This document shows, piece after piece, positions 33,832 through 44,171 of a DNA stretch of 64,000 nt. The notes beneath the pieces were generated by a model that saw only the letters and a program-made list of their open reading frames with translations, did no database searches and was not told the origin of the DNA. Position numbers and translations under genes: made by a program. Numbering within the stretch: the stretch's first letter is position 1; every line of letters begins with the position of its first letter. The stretch is from DATLMR01 sp035634255 (GTDB lineage: Bacteria; Acidobacteriota; Blastocatellia; UBA7656): positions 1-64,000 of the forward strand of contig DASQDI010000085.1 in NCBI GenBank assembly GCA_035634255.1. Direction: 5' to 3'.

Positions 33832-35094
33832 ATGGAAAACGGTGATCGGATGCCCGGAGCTCTGGAAGGCATTCGCGTGCTGGACCTGTCGCGACTGCTT
33901 CCCGGCCCATACGCTTCGATGATGCTCGGGGACCTGGGGGCCGAGGTCATCAAAATAGAGGACACGAAGACCGGAGACCCCACGCGCTGGACCCCGCCCC
34001 TGATCGGCGAACAGAGCGCCGCCTTCCTACAGGTCAATCGCAACAAGAAGTCGGTCGCGCTCGACCTCAAGCACCCGGACGGGCGGGAGATATTCCTGAA
34101 AATGGCCGCCAGAGCCGATGTCGTGCTTGAGCAGTTCCGCCCGGGGGTGATGGACCGGCTCGGGATAGGCTACGGGGACCTCGCGAAGGTGAGCCCGCGA
34201 ATCGTCTATTGCTCCCTCACGGGCTACGGGCAGGACGGCCCTCTGCGCGGGCGGGTGGGGCACGACCTCAACTACATCGCGCTCTCGGGCGTACTCGGCC
34301 TGACGGCCGGCGACGACGGAAGGCCCGCGATACCCGGAGTGCAGATCGCGGACCTCGCGGGCGGGATGATGGCGGCCCTCGCCATCCTCGCCGCGCTCGT
34401 GGCCCGCGACCGCACGGGGCGCGGCCAGTGCATCGACCTCTCCATGTTCGACGTGATGATGTCGATGCTGCCGATCCCGGCGGCGAGCCGGTTCGCCGGA
34501 AGGGACCTCGGGGTGGGCGGCAGGTACGGGCTCAACGGGGCCTACCCTTTCTACCATATTTATGAGACGAGCGACGGCAGGTTCATGACTTTGAGCGCGC
34601 TTGAGCCGAAGTTCTGGGAGAGCTTCTGTAAGAGGATCGGGCGGGAGGACCTGATCGCGCGGCAGTTCGAAGAAGGCGAGGGGCGCGAGTCGCTCTTCGA
34701 AGAGATGCGGCGCACTTTCAAATCTCGCACGCAGGCCGAATGGGTAGAGTTGATGGGCGACACGGAAGCATGTTGCGAGCCGGTGCTCTCCCTCTCGGAG
34801 GCTTTCGAGCACCCGCAGGCGCGCGCGCGCGGGAACGTCCGCGATTTCGAACTGCCCTCGGGGGAGAAGCTGAAGCAGCTCGGCTTCGCCTACAGGATGA
34901 GCGGCACGCCATTGCGGACGAAGCTGCCCCCTCCCGCTCTCGGCCAGCACACCGGCGAGATACTCAGGGAGCTCGGCATAAGCGAACAGGACCGCGAGCG
35001 ATTGATCTCCGCGGGCGTCGTCAGGCAGGCGGGCGCGGGCCGCCCGCGAGCGGACGGCGGGGGCGAGAAGGGGACCTTGAGAATATCGGATTAA
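33832..35094 (+). CDS. CaiB/BaiF family CoA-transferase or alpha-methylacyl-CoA racemase
   Basis: 420 aa. The class III CoA-transferase fold begins GIRVLDLSRLLPGPYASMMLGDLGAEVIKIE. The QIADLAGGMMAALAI segment (about 172-186) holds the catalytic Asp. Other landmarks are NRNKKSVALDLK, SLTGYGQDGP and GQCIDLSMFDVMM. The IADLAGG form is closer to racemases such as AMACR than to formyl-CoA transferases. It is followed 14 bp later by an acyl-CoA dehydrogenase, so the pair probably acts on the same acyl-CoA. The final 25 residues are a Gly/Arg-rich tail with no family counterpart. Confidence 0.88.
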   Translation: MENGDRMPGALEGIRVLDLSRLLPGPYASMMLGDLGAEVIKIEDTKTGDPTRWTPPLIGEQSAAFLQVNRNKKSVALDLKHPDGREIFLKMAARADVVLEQFRPGVMDRLGIGYGDLAKVSPRIVYCSLTGYGQDGPLRGRVGHDLNYIALSGVLGLTAGDDGRPAIPGVQIADLAGGMMAALAILAALVARDRTGRGQCIDLSMFDVMMSMLPIPAASRFAGRDLGVGGRYGLNGAYPFYHIYETSDGRFMTLSALEPKFWESFCKRIGREDLIARQFEEGEGRESLFEEMRRTFKSRTQAEWVELMGDTEACCEPVLSLSEAFEHPQARARGNVRDFELPSGEKLKQLGFAYRMSGTPLRTKLPPPALGQHTGEILRELGISEQDRERLISAGVVRQAGAGRPRADGGGEKGTLRISD

Positions 35095-35108
35095 TTTCGG
35101 AGGCAGGC

Positions 35109-36263
35109 ATGGATTACAGGATGGATTACACGCTGACGGAAGAACAGGAGCAGTTGCGGAGGCTCGTCGAAGAGTTCGTAAACGGAGACGTTCGGCCCTA
35201 CTGGGAGAAGCATAGTCACGAAGATTTCCCCTGGCCTCTCTTCCGCAAGCTCGGGGAGCTGGGCCTTGCCGCGATCCCTTTCTCGCCCGAGTACGGGGGC
35301 GGCGGCCTGGATTACTCCACCTACGCCCTCGTGCTCGAAGAGCTGTCCCGGCTTGAGAGCAATCTGGGCGGGGTGCTCGCGGTCCATGGGCTGCCTCAGC
35401 TTATCCTGAATCAATTCGGCACCGAAGCGCAGAAGAAGAAATACCTCCCCCCGATGGCCCGCGCGGAACTGCTCGGAGCGTTCGCCCTCACCGAGCCTCA
35501 CGCGGGGTCGGACGCGGCCTCGATCCACACCCGCGCCGAGCTTCGCGGGGACAGGTACATCCTGAGAGGCCAGAAGATATGGATCACGCACGGCGGGTTG
35601 GCCGACGTTTACGTCGTGATGGCCGTGACCGAAAAAGGGAAGGGCGCGAAGGGCGTGAGCTCGTTCATAGTCGAGAAGGACGCGGCCGGGCTGGCGTTCG
35701 GCAAACGCGAGCGGCCGATGGGCCTGCCTCACCAGACGCGGGAGGTCTTTTTCGAGGATTGCGAAGTGCCGCGCGAGAACCTGATCGGGCGCGAGGGCGA
35801 CGGCTTCAAGGTGGCTATGACCGCTCTCGATTCGGGGCGCATCACAGTCGCGGCCACGTCTGTAGGGCTCGCGCAGGCCGCGTTCGACCACGCCCTCAGG
35901 TACTCGTCGGAGCGGCGCGCGTTCGGCCAGCCCATCTCGGATTTTCAGGGGATACAGTTCATGCTCGCGGACATGGCCGCGGCCATCGAAGCCGCGCGCT
36001 GCGTGGTGCGGAAGGCCGCCTACCTCCGCGACCGGGGCCTGCCCTTCAACACCATCGCCTCTATGGCGAAGCTGCTCGCGACCGACGCCGCGATGAAGGT
36101 GACGACCGACGCCGTGCAGATTTACGGAGGCTACGGGACCAGCGAGGACTATCCGGTACAGGTCCTGATGCGCGAGGCCAAGATAGGGCAGATAGTCGAA
36201 GGCACCAACCAGATCCAGCGCATGATAATTGCCCGCGAGCTTCTGAAAAAATTCAGGCAGTAG
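35109..36263 (+). CDS. Acyl-CoA dehydrogenase
   Basis: 384 aa from the ATG at 35109, set by GGAGG at 35099-35103; the longer open frame runs out of phase through the previous gene. It oxidises an acyl-CoA to the 2-enoyl-CoA using FAD. Motifs are LGAFALTEPHAGSDAASIHTRAEL, ILRGQKIWITHGGLADVYVV, ALDSGRITVAATSVGLAQAAFDHAL, and YGGYGTSEDYPVQVLMREAKIGQIVEGTNQIQRMIIAREL. The Glu in VEGTNQIQR is the usual catalytic base of the short-chain group. It is probably cotranscribed with the CoA-transferase. Confidence 0.94.
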   Translation: MDYRMDYTLTEEQEQLRRLVEEFVNGDVRPYWEKHSHEDFPWPLFRKLGELGLAAIPFSPEYGGGGLDYSTYALVLEELSRLESNLGGVLAVHGLPQLILNQFGTEAQKKKYLPPMARAELLGAFALTEPHAGSDAASIHTRAELRGDRYILRGQKIWITHGGLADVYVVMAVTEKGKGAKGVSSFIVEKDAAGLAFGKRERPMGLPHQTREVFFEDCEVPRENLIGREGDGFKVAMTALDSGRITVAATSVGLAQAAFDHALRYSSERRAFGQPISDFQGIQFMLADMAAAIEAARCVVRKAAYLRDRGLPFNTIASMAKLLATDAAMKVTTDAVQIYGGYGTSEDYPVQVLMREAKIGQIVEGTNQIQRMIIARELLKKFRQ

Positions 36264-36295
36264 CGGCGGGGCCTTCAACCGCGCCCTAAATAATT

Positions 36296-36328
36296 AAAGG
36301 CCTCAAACTTTATCAGTTTGAGGCCTTT
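36296..36328. terminator. Bidirectional terminator between acyl-CoA dehydrogenase and response regulator
   Basis: AAAGGCCTCAAACT (36296-36309) and AGTTTGAGGCCTTT (36315-36328) form a perfect 14-bp stem with a 5-nt loop. The stem ends in T-rich and A-rich flanks that work in both directions. Confidence 0.85.
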
Positions 36329-36354
36329 GATCACTCAACAAAATTTCGCGTGAT

Positions 36355-36807
36355 TCAATTATGCCTTGAGCGGTCGCGCTTGGCGCTCCTGCGAATATCC
36401 GGGCCAACTTGATTCCGACCCCGCGTGTGCCGCGCCGAGACGATCTTGGCTATGACCGTGAGGAAATTGTCGAACTCAATCGGCTTCTGGTAAACGGCGA
36501 CTGCCCCGAGTTCCTTCGCCCGGTTGAGCTGCTGCTTCTCGACCGCGCTCATCGCCACGATGGGTACGCCCGCCAGCTTGCCGTCTTCCTTCACCAGCCT
36601 GATTAGATCTAGCCCGCTGACCTTGGGCATGTTGATGTCCGTCACGATCAGGTCTGGCTCATCCGACAGGGCCCTTAAATAAGCCTCCTGGCCGTCGCAG
36701 GCCGACAGCACCTCGAACCCTTCCATCTCAAACAGCAGGGAAAGCGCGTATCGCGTGTCTGCGTCGTCTTCCACCAGAAGTATTTTGTTTTTAGATCCGC
36801 TCACCAT
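36355..36807 (-). CDS. Single-domain response regulator
   Basis: 150 aa. A CheY-like receiver domain (about 8-125) has KILLVEDDADTRYALSLLFEMEGFEV, the phospho-acceptor Asp in DLIVTDINMPKVSGLDLI, the Thr/Ser site in VPIVAMSAVE and the conserved Lys in VYQKPIEF. There is no output domain. The last 25 residues are strongly basic (RHTRGRNQVGPDIRRSAKRDR) and may contact nucleic acid or a partner. No sensor kinase is next to it. A 257-bp gap with no recognised gene separates it from mqnD. Confidence 0.92.
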   Translation of the reverse strand: MVSGSKNKILLVEDDADTRYALSLLFEMEGFEVLSACDGQEAYLRALSDEPDLIVTDINMPKVSGLDLIRLVKEDGKLAGVPIVAMSAVEKQQLNRAKELGAVAVYQKPIEFDNFLTVIAKIVSARHTRGRNQVGPDIRRSAKRDRSRHN

Positions 36808-37064
36808 CTTGCACTTCCCGGCTTCTCAAACTCAACTAATATGCAGATACGGAAAATACGCTTCCGCTGTTCATCTCCCTATCTGTAACTCTTCAATACG
36901 GGCTCTACTTACATTTATATATACTTGCAAGCCTAATGCCAATTCGCCAGACGGCGCTTCGATCTGATTAACTACCTTAAACACCCGCCTTTATCTAGAA
37001 AGATGATACACCAAAAGAGGCCGGGTGGTGACATAATCTGTCACACGATCCCATTTAGCGGGAG

Positions 37065-37898
37065 TCAGGCGAATTCCAATTCGACCGGGCGCGGGATGAT
37101 TCCGGCCTCGTGCGCGCGCTTAAGCAGCAGTTTGACGGCCTCGCGGCCCTGCTCGCCGTAGTCGATTGTGTAATCGTTCACGTACATGCCGACGAATTGA
37201 TCGGTAAGCTCCGCCTCCATCCCGCGGCCGTAGGCCATGCTGTGGCGCACTGCATCAGAGCGATGCGTAAGCCCGTATTCAATCGATTCCCTGAGCAGCC
37301 TTGAGACTTTCTCTATCATCTCGGGTCCGAGCGACTTTCTGATGGCGTTGCCTCCCAGAGGGAGCGGCAGGCCCGTCTCCTCCTTCCACCACTCGCCCAG
37401 GTCAACGACCTTGTGAAAGCCGCGGGCGCGGTAGGTCAGCTGGCCCTCGTGGATCAGCAACCCGGCTTCGACATCCCCGCGCTCGACCGCGTCCATTATC
37501 CGGTCGAAAGGTATCACCACGGTCTTCGGGTCCCCGAGGCGCAGGCGCAGGGCGAGGTAAGCCGTCGTCATCTCCCCCGGAATCGCGATGGTAACGCCCG
37601 AAAGCTGCTCGACGCTCATCGGCTCGCGCGCGATCACGAGCGGCCCGTAGTTGTCACCCATCGACGCGCCGGAGGTGAGCAGGGCGTATTGATCGAGTAC
37701 GTACGCATACGCATGGATCGAGATGGCCGTGACATCAAGCTCCGCGTTCATCGCCCGGCGGTTGAGCGTCTCTATGTCTTCTATGACGTGGCGGAAATCG
37801 AGGCCTTCGGTGTCCATCTTGTCCGAGGCGAGGGCGTAGAACATGAAGGCGTCGTCCGGGTCGGGACTGTGTCCAAGTGTGATCTCTCGTTTATCCAT
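37065..37898 (-). CDS. mqnD: 1,4-dihydroxy-6-naphthoate synthase (futalosine menaquinone pathway)
   Basis: 277 aa. It converts cyclic dehypoxanthine futalosine to 1,4-dihydroxy-6-naphthoate. It opens with GHSPDPDDAFMFYALASDKM, the MqnD signature, and continues with DVTAISIHAYAYVLDQYALLTSGASMGDNYGPLV, IAIPGEMTTAYLALRLRLG and GLLIHEGQLTY. The end has GMYVNDYTIDYGEQGREAV. AAGGAG lies unusually far upstream of the ATG, with a short hairpin (TGCGC/GCGCA) between them. No other mqn gene is in the window. Confidence 0.93.
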   Translation of the reverse strand: MDKREITLGHSPDPDDAFMFYALASDKMDTEGLDFRHVIEDIETLNRRAMNAELDVTAISIHAYAYVLDQYALLTSGASMGDNYGPLVIAREPMSVEQLSGVTIAIPGEMTTAYLALRLRLGDPKTVVIPFDRIMDAVERGDVEAGLLIHEGQLTYRARGFHKVVDLGEWWKEETGLPLPLGGNAIRKSLGPEMIEKVSRLLRESIEYGLTHRSDAVRHSMAYGRGMEAELTDQFVGMYVNDYTIDYGEQGREAVKLLLKRAHEAGIIPRPVELEFA

Positions 37899-38124
37899 AT
37901 ATCCACTGCGCTCTGGCGCGCACTCCTTATAATCAAGTTAGCCTCCGTGCGGGCGGCGGTCAATCCGCGGCCCCTCCCAAACGGCAAACTATAGCCAGCC
38001 CCGGCAAGCTTTCGCAAGCTCGCGCGGCTGCGCTATACTAGCCGATTAATTTTGAGCGGGGATGCGGCACAGTGAAAGCCGGTCGGACGTTTCGCCCCCG
38101 CCGACAGACGGAGAGAATCTCAAT

Positions 38125-39057
38125 ATGATAAAAGTAGGTTTGCTGGTCGGGCGCGAGCGCTCGTTCCCGGACGCGCTCATAGAGGAGATAAACCGGCGCG
38201 GTAAGGGGGTGACGGCGGATTACATCAAGGTCGGCCACGTCACGAGCGCCGACGCGCGTGGTTATGATCTGATAATCGACCGCATCTCGCACGAGGTCGT
38301 CTTCTATCAGCCCTTCCTGAAAGCGGCGGCGCTTTCGGGCACGACCGTCATCAACAACACGTTCTGGCGCAACGCGGACGACAAGTTCTTCGGCACGGCT
38401 CTGGTCGAACGCCTCGGGGTCGCGGTGCCGAAGACGCTGATCCTCCCCTCTCATTCCTACCCGGACTCGATCATTTCCCAGAGCCTCAGCAACCTGAAGC
38501 ACCCTCTGGATTGGGAGGCCATCGTCGAGTACACGGGCCTGCCCGCCATCCTCAAGCCGCATTCCGGCGGCGGGTGGAAGGATGTCTACAAGGTGAACTC
38601 GATTGACGAACTGCTCTCCGCGTACAACAGGACCGGGCAGCTCGTGATGATGCTTCAGGAGTTCATCGGCTGGCAGCAGTACGTGCGCTGCATATGCATC
38701 GGCAGGAGGAACGTGCTCATCACCAACTGGGACCCGACCCGGCCGCACTTCGAGCGTTACCGCAACGTCGATCAGACCCTCGACCCCTCCCTGGCCGAAC
38801 GGATCGAGGCGGACGCGATCAGGATCAACGAGGCGCTCGGCTACGACATGAACACGGTCGAGTTCGCGATCCGAGACTCCGTCCCGTACGCCATCGACTT
38901 CACGAACTCGGCCCCCGACTTCGACATCTCTTCGCTCACCGAAGCCTACTTCCCTTGGGTCGTGAACGCGATGGCCGATTACGTTATCGAGCGCGCCGCC
39001 GGGAAGCCCGGCCGGCCGGAGCCCCGGCGCTGGGACGCGCTCCTGAATCAAGGCTGA
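38125..39057 (+). CDS. ATP-grasp enzyme (RimK-like)
   Basis: 310 aa from the ATG at 38125 (GGAGAG upstream); the longer frame adds a Ser/Pro stretch. The N-terminal domain has VGLLVGRERSFPDALIEEIN and YDLIIDRISHEVVFYQPFLK. The ATP-grasp core has NTFWRNADDKFFGTALVERLGVAVPKTLIL, GLPAILKPHSGGGWKDVY, MMLQEFIGWQQYVRCICIG, and YDMNTVEFAIRDSVPYAIDFTNSAPDFD, where the acidic residues should bind Mg. Such enzymes join a carboxylate to an amine through an acyl phosphate. The substrate is unknown. It is followed after 18 bp by a second ATP-grasp gene and is divergent from mqnD. Confidence 0.82.
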   Translation: MIKVGLLVGRERSFPDALIEEINRRGKGVTADYIKVGHVTSADARGYDLIIDRISHEVVFYQPFLKAAALSGTTVINNTFWRNADDKFFGTALVERLGVAVPKTLILPSHSYPDSIISQSLSNLKHPLDWEAIVEYTGLPAILKPHSGGGWKDVYKVNSIDELLSAYNRTGQLVMMLQEFIGWQQYVRCICIGRRNVLITNWDPTRPHFERYRNVDQTLDPSLAERIEADAIRINEALGYDMNTVEFAIRDSVPYAIDFTNSAPDFDISSLTEAYFPWVVNAMADYVIERAAGKPGRPEPRRWDALLNQG

Positions 39058-39075
39058 GGGGCCGCGGGGGAAGCC

Positions 39076-40449
39076 ATGCCTTTTGCTCAATCACGTGAGG
39101 CAATCGATTTTTATAACGAGCTGCTCGAAGGCCGCCACTTCGACAGCACGCGCGAGATCCTCGCGCGCGCTTCCGAGCGGCACAAGCTCTTTTTCGGGGC
39201 GCGGCCGGTCTGCACGGTGCTGCGGCCTTACCTGATCGACGAGGCCCTCTACTCGGAGGTCAGGCGAATCTCCGCGCTCGTTATGCGCGGCATCTCGGCC
39301 CTCGGCAAGCGGCTCTTTCAGGACGCCCGGCTCAGAGGCGAGCTGGACCTCACTCGGGAAGAAGAGGAGCTGTCGATGATCCCTTCTGGCTATGGGGCTC
39401 CCGACGTGAGCGCGCGGCTGGACGGCTTCCTGAGCCCCGGAGGCGAATTCAACTTCGTCGAGTACAACGCCGAGTCTCCGGGCGGGCTCGCTTACGGGGC
39501 GGTGCTCGGGGAAGCCTTCGCCTCGATGCCGGTCATGCAGGAGTTCGCGTCGCGGTACGACTTTCGCTCGCTCCCGATCCGCGATTACGTCTTCGAAGCC
39601 CTGATCGATTCTTACCACAGGTGGGGCGGCCGGGGGCTTCCGAACGTCGGCATCGTCGATTGGAGGGGGGTCAGCACCTACAGCGAATTCGTCCTGATGA
39701 AGGAGCACTTCGAGTCTAAGGGCTGCCGCGTCCGCATCGCGGACCCGGACGAACTGGAATACAGGAACGGCCGGCTCTTCGCCGGCGACTTCCCGGTGGA
39801 CCTCGTCTACAAGCGGGTCGTCATCGGGGAGCTGCTCGCGAAAGTCGGCGCGCGGCACCCGCTCGTCGAAGCGGTCAAGGAGGGGGCGGTCTGCATGTCC
39901 AACGGCTTCGGCGTGCAGATGCTTTATAAGAAGGGCATATTCGCGATGCTGAGCGACGAGGCCAACTCGTACCTGTTCGAGCCCCGAGTCTCGGAGGCCC
40001 TCGCGAAGCACATCCCCTGGACCCGCAAAGTCCGCGAGTGCGAAACGAATTACCGCGGGCGGAGTGTGGACCTCCTGCCTTTCATCGAAGAGAACCGCGA
40101 GAACCTCGTGCTGAAGCCTAACGGGGAGTACGGCGGCAAAGGCGTGGTGCTCGGCTGGGAGAGCGACGGCGCGGTCTGGGGCGCGGCGCTCAGGGAGGCG
40201 CTCTCGGGGTCGTACATCGTGCAGGAGAGGGTGCCCCTCGGGCGCGAGCCCTTCCCCTCCGTGGTCGACGGGAAGCTCAGTTTCGACGAGCGGTACTTCG
40301 ACCTCGACCCATACGTCTGGAGAGGCGAGCAGGTCGAAGGGGCCGGCGTCCGCCTCTCGTCGCTCGCCCTGCTCAACGTGTCGGCGGGCGGCGGCTCCGC
40401 CACCCCCATGTTCATCATCAGCGAGCGGGATCAGGGGCGAAGGCTTTGA
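39076..40449 (+). CDS. Circularly permuted ATP-grasp type protein
   Basis: 457 aa. Segments such as EFNFVEYNAESPGGLAYGAVLGEAF, NVGIVDWRGVSTYSEFVLMKEHFESKGCRVRIADPDEL, VDLVYKRVVIGELLAK and NLVLKPNGEYGGKGVVLGWE place it with glutathionylspermidine synthase-like and type 2 circularly permuted ATP-grasp proteins. NLVLKPNGEYGGKGV would be the ATP-binding loop, and FDLDPYVW near the end is acidic. No alpha-E (DUF403) or transglutaminase partner is nearby. Its only partner is the RimK-like gene just upstream, so the two probably act in sequence on one small molecule. Function unknown. Confidence 0.75.
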   Translation: MPFAQSREAIDFYNELLEGRHFDSTREILARASERHKLFFGARPVCTVLRPYLIDEALYSEVRRISALVMRGISALGKRLFQDARLRGELDLTREEEELSMIPSGYGAPDVSARLDGFLSPGGEFNFVEYNAESPGGLAYGAVLGEAFASMPVMQEFASRYDFRSLPIRDYVFEALIDSYHRWGGRGLPNVGIVDWRGVSTYSEFVLMKEHFESKGCRVRIADPDELEYRNGRLFAGDFPVDLVYKRVVIGELLAKVGARHPLVEAVKEGAVCMSNGFGVQMLYKKGIFAMLSDEANSYLFEPRVSEALAKHIPWTRKVRECETNYRGRSVDLLPFIEENRENLVLKPNGEYGGKGVVLGWESDGAVWGAALREALSGSYIVQERVPLGREPFPSVVDGKLSFDERYFDLDPYVWRGEQVEGAGVRLSSLALLNVSAGGGSATPMFIISERDQGRRL

Positions 40450-40535
40450 GCCCCGGCTTGCTTCCGCCGCGCGGGCGCGGCTAATATAGCCGGTTCCGGC
40501 GTGCGGCCCGGTAAACCAGTTAGAATGGAGCGACC

Positions 40536-41870
<1,335 letters not shown>

Positions 41871-41892
41871 GACCGCGCCCGCGATAATTTTT

Positions 41893-42504
41893 ATGGCTAC
41901 CGGTCACGCAGAATCTACAGTCGCCCGAGGCGTTCGGCCGCGCGTGCTCGACATCGGGTGCGGGAAGAACAAGGCCCCCGGCGCGGTCGGGATGGACGTC
42001 AACCCGCGCACCTCGGCCGACGTGATTCATGACCTCGACGACGTGCCGTACCCGTTCGGCGACGACGAATTCGACGAAGTGATCGGCCGCCATGTCATCG
42101 AGCACGTGCGCGACCCCATGTCGGTCATGTCGGAACTGCACAGGATCACGCGGCCGGGCGGGGTCGTCAGGCTGGTCGCGCCGCACTGGACGAACCCCGA
42201 CTGGGCCACGGACCTCACCCACCGCAACCACCTGAACAGCTACTCGTTCCGCAACCTGACGAACGAGCGCGCCGTCTTCGATTTCTACACCCCGATCAGG
42301 TTCCGCCAGAGGGTCGTGCGCGTGTCGGTCCTGAACCTCTGGAAGCTTTTCGGGTTCGAGTTCCTGATAAACCTCGACAACAGGTTTCCGCGGATGCGAT
42401 TCATCCGGAAGACGTGGGAGCACTACCTGAACGCGGTCGTGAGGGGCAAGGAGTTGTATTTCGAGCTTGAAGTCATAAAGGCGAGGGGGGCGGACGAGAG
42501 TTAG
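41893..42504 (+). CDS. Class I SAM-dependent methyltransferase (type 11)
   Basis: 203 aa. Motif I is PRVLDIGCGKNKAPGAVGMDV and the post-I acidic residue follows. The DEFDEVIGRHVIEHVRDPMSVMSELHRITRPGGVVRLVAPHW segment is typical of the Methyltransf_11 group. The C-terminal half (about 105-203) has many Arg and aromatic residues and gives no substrate clue. It lies 22 bp after eno and before gpmI, so it is probably cotranscribed with glycolytic genes. Its substrate cannot be told. Confidence 0.85.
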   Translation: MATGHAESTVARGVRPRVLDIGCGKNKAPGAVGMDVNPRTSADVIHDLDDVPYPFGDDEFDEVIGRHVIEHVRDPMSVMSELHRITRPGGVVRLVAPHWTNPDWATDLTHRNHLNSYSFRNLTNERAVFDFYTPIRFRQRVVRVSVLNLWKLFGFEFLINLDNRFPRMRFIRKTWEHYLNAVVRGKELYFELEVIKARGADES

Positions 42505-42599
42505 CCCGCGGGCGATTGAGGCGGGCGGGCGAAAGGGTCGCGGCGGAACTCCCGCGTCACGTGATCGCCTGCTACAATCTCTCAGGAGGTCATTACGAT

Positions 42600-44147
42600 T
42601 TGGTAAGCAAACAGAACACGCCCCTGGCTTTAATAATTCTCGACGGGTTCGGCTGCTCGTCGGCCCGAGAGGGCAACGCGATTGCGCTCGCCGACACGCC
42701 CCACTTCGACGAGTGGTTCAAGCGGTACCCGAACACCCTGATCGATGGGTCCGGCAAGTCCGTGGGGCTGCCGGAGGGCCAGATGGGGAACAGCGAAGTC
42801 GGCCACCTCAACATCGGCGCGGGCCGCATCGTCCGCATGGACATATCGCGCATCGATTACGACATCGAGACGGGCGAGTTCTTCGGCAATACGGCCCTCG
42901 TGCAGGCGATGGAGCACGCGAAGTTGCAGAACTCGGACCTGCACCTGATGGGCCTCGTCTCGCATGGGGGCGTGCATTCCTGGGACGAGCACCTGTACGC
43001 CCTGCTCAGGATGGCTAAAGAGCGGAACGTCGAGCGCGTATACGTGCATGCCTTCCTGGACGGGCGCGACACCGACCCCAATTCGGGCGCGGGCTACCTT
43101 CAGGAGCTCATCGACAAGATGAACGAGTACGGCGTCGGGAAGATCGCCACCGTCGTCGGGCGTTACTACGCCATGGACCGCGACAAGCGGTGGGAGCGGA
43201 TCGAGAAAGCCTACAGGCTTCTGGCTTATGGCGAAGGCCGCCCGGCCCGCGACCCCGTCGCGGCGGTCCGCGAGTACTACTCCGAAGCCATCACCGACGA
43301 GTTTATGCTCCCCATCGTGATAGTCGGGGACGACGGGAAGCCCGCCGCCACGGTCAAAGATAAAGACAGCGTGATCTTCTTCAACTTCCGCGCGGACCGC
43401 GCGCGACAGATCACGCGCGCCTTCACGGAAGAGGATTTTGACGGGTTCGACCGCGGGCCTAGGCCCGGCCTTCGCTTCACCTGCTTCACGCAGTACAACT
43501 ACATGTACAACCTCCCCGTCGCCTTCGGGCCCGTGACCCATCAGGAGATTCTGGCCGACGTATTCACCGAAGCGGGCATCAGGAACCTCCGCATCGCCGA
43601 GACCGAAAAGTACGCGCACGTGACCTTCTTCTTCAACGGGGGCGTCGAGACCGAGTTCCCCGGCGAGAAGCGAATACTGATCCCTTCGCCCAAGGTCGCG
43701 ACGTACGATCTGAAACCCGAGATGAGCGCGTTCGAGCTGACCGACGCTCTCATCAGGGAGATAGAGAGCGACGAGTTCGAGGTCTTCATCGTCAATTACG
43801 CGAACGCGGACATGGTCGGCCACACGGGGAAGCTCGACGCCACGATAAAGGCCGTCGAAGTGATCGACGCCTGCCTCGGGCGCGTCGTCGACGCGGTACT
43901 CGCGAAGGAAGGCACGGCCATAATCACGGCCGATCACGGGAATGCCGAGCAGATGATCGACCCGGAAGAGGGCCAGCCCTTCACCGCGCACACAACGAAC
44001 CTCATCCCCTTCATCCTGATAAACGGCTACCGCGGCAGGCTGCGCGAGGGCGGCTCCCTGCAGGACATAGCGCCGACGATGCTCGCGATAATGGGCGTGC
44101 CGAAGCCTTCGCAGATGACCGGGCAGGATTTAAGGGCGGACGCCTGA
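42600..44147 (+). CDS. gpmI: Phosphoglycerate mutase, cofactor-independent
   Basis: 515 aa from the TTG at 42600, set by AGGAGG at 42584-42589; the longer frame adds a 28-residue stretch with no family match. It interconverts 3- and 2-phosphoglycerate using Mn. Signatures are LIILDGFGCSSAREGNAIALADTP, GQMGNSEVGHLNIGAGRIV (with the phosphoserine Ser in NSEVGH), SHGGVHSWDEHLYALL, HAFLDGRDTDPNSG, RYYAMDRDKRW, FFNFRADRARQITRAF, EKYAHVTFFFNGG, NYANADMVGHTG and ITADHGNAEQM. All metal ligands appear present. Confidence 0.95.
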   Translation: MVSKQNTPLALIILDGFGCSSAREGNAIALADTPHFDEWFKRYPNTLIDGSGKSVGLPEGQMGNSEVGHLNIGAGRIVRMDISRIDYDIETGEFFGNTALVQAMEHAKLQNSDLHLMGLVSHGGVHSWDEHLYALLRMAKERNVERVYVHAFLDGRDTDPNSGAGYLQELIDKMNEYGVGKIATVVGRYYAMDRDKRWERIEKAYRLLAYGEGRPARDPVAAVREYYSEAITDEFMLPIVIVGDDGKPAATVKDKDSVIFFNFRADRARQITRAFTEEDFDGFDRGPRPGLRFTCFTQYNYMYNLPVAFGPVTHQEILADVFTEAGIRNLRIAETEKYAHVTFFFNGGVETEFPGEKRILIPSPKVATYDLKPEMSAFELTDALIREIESDEFEVFIVNYANADMVGHTGKLDATIKAVEVIDACLGRVVDAVLAKEGTAIITADHGNAEQMIDPEEGQPFTAHTTNLIPFILINGYRGRLREGGSLQDIAPTMLAIMGVPKPSQMTGQDLRADA

Positions 44148-44171
44148 TTCCGTTCGACTTCAAGGAGATTG

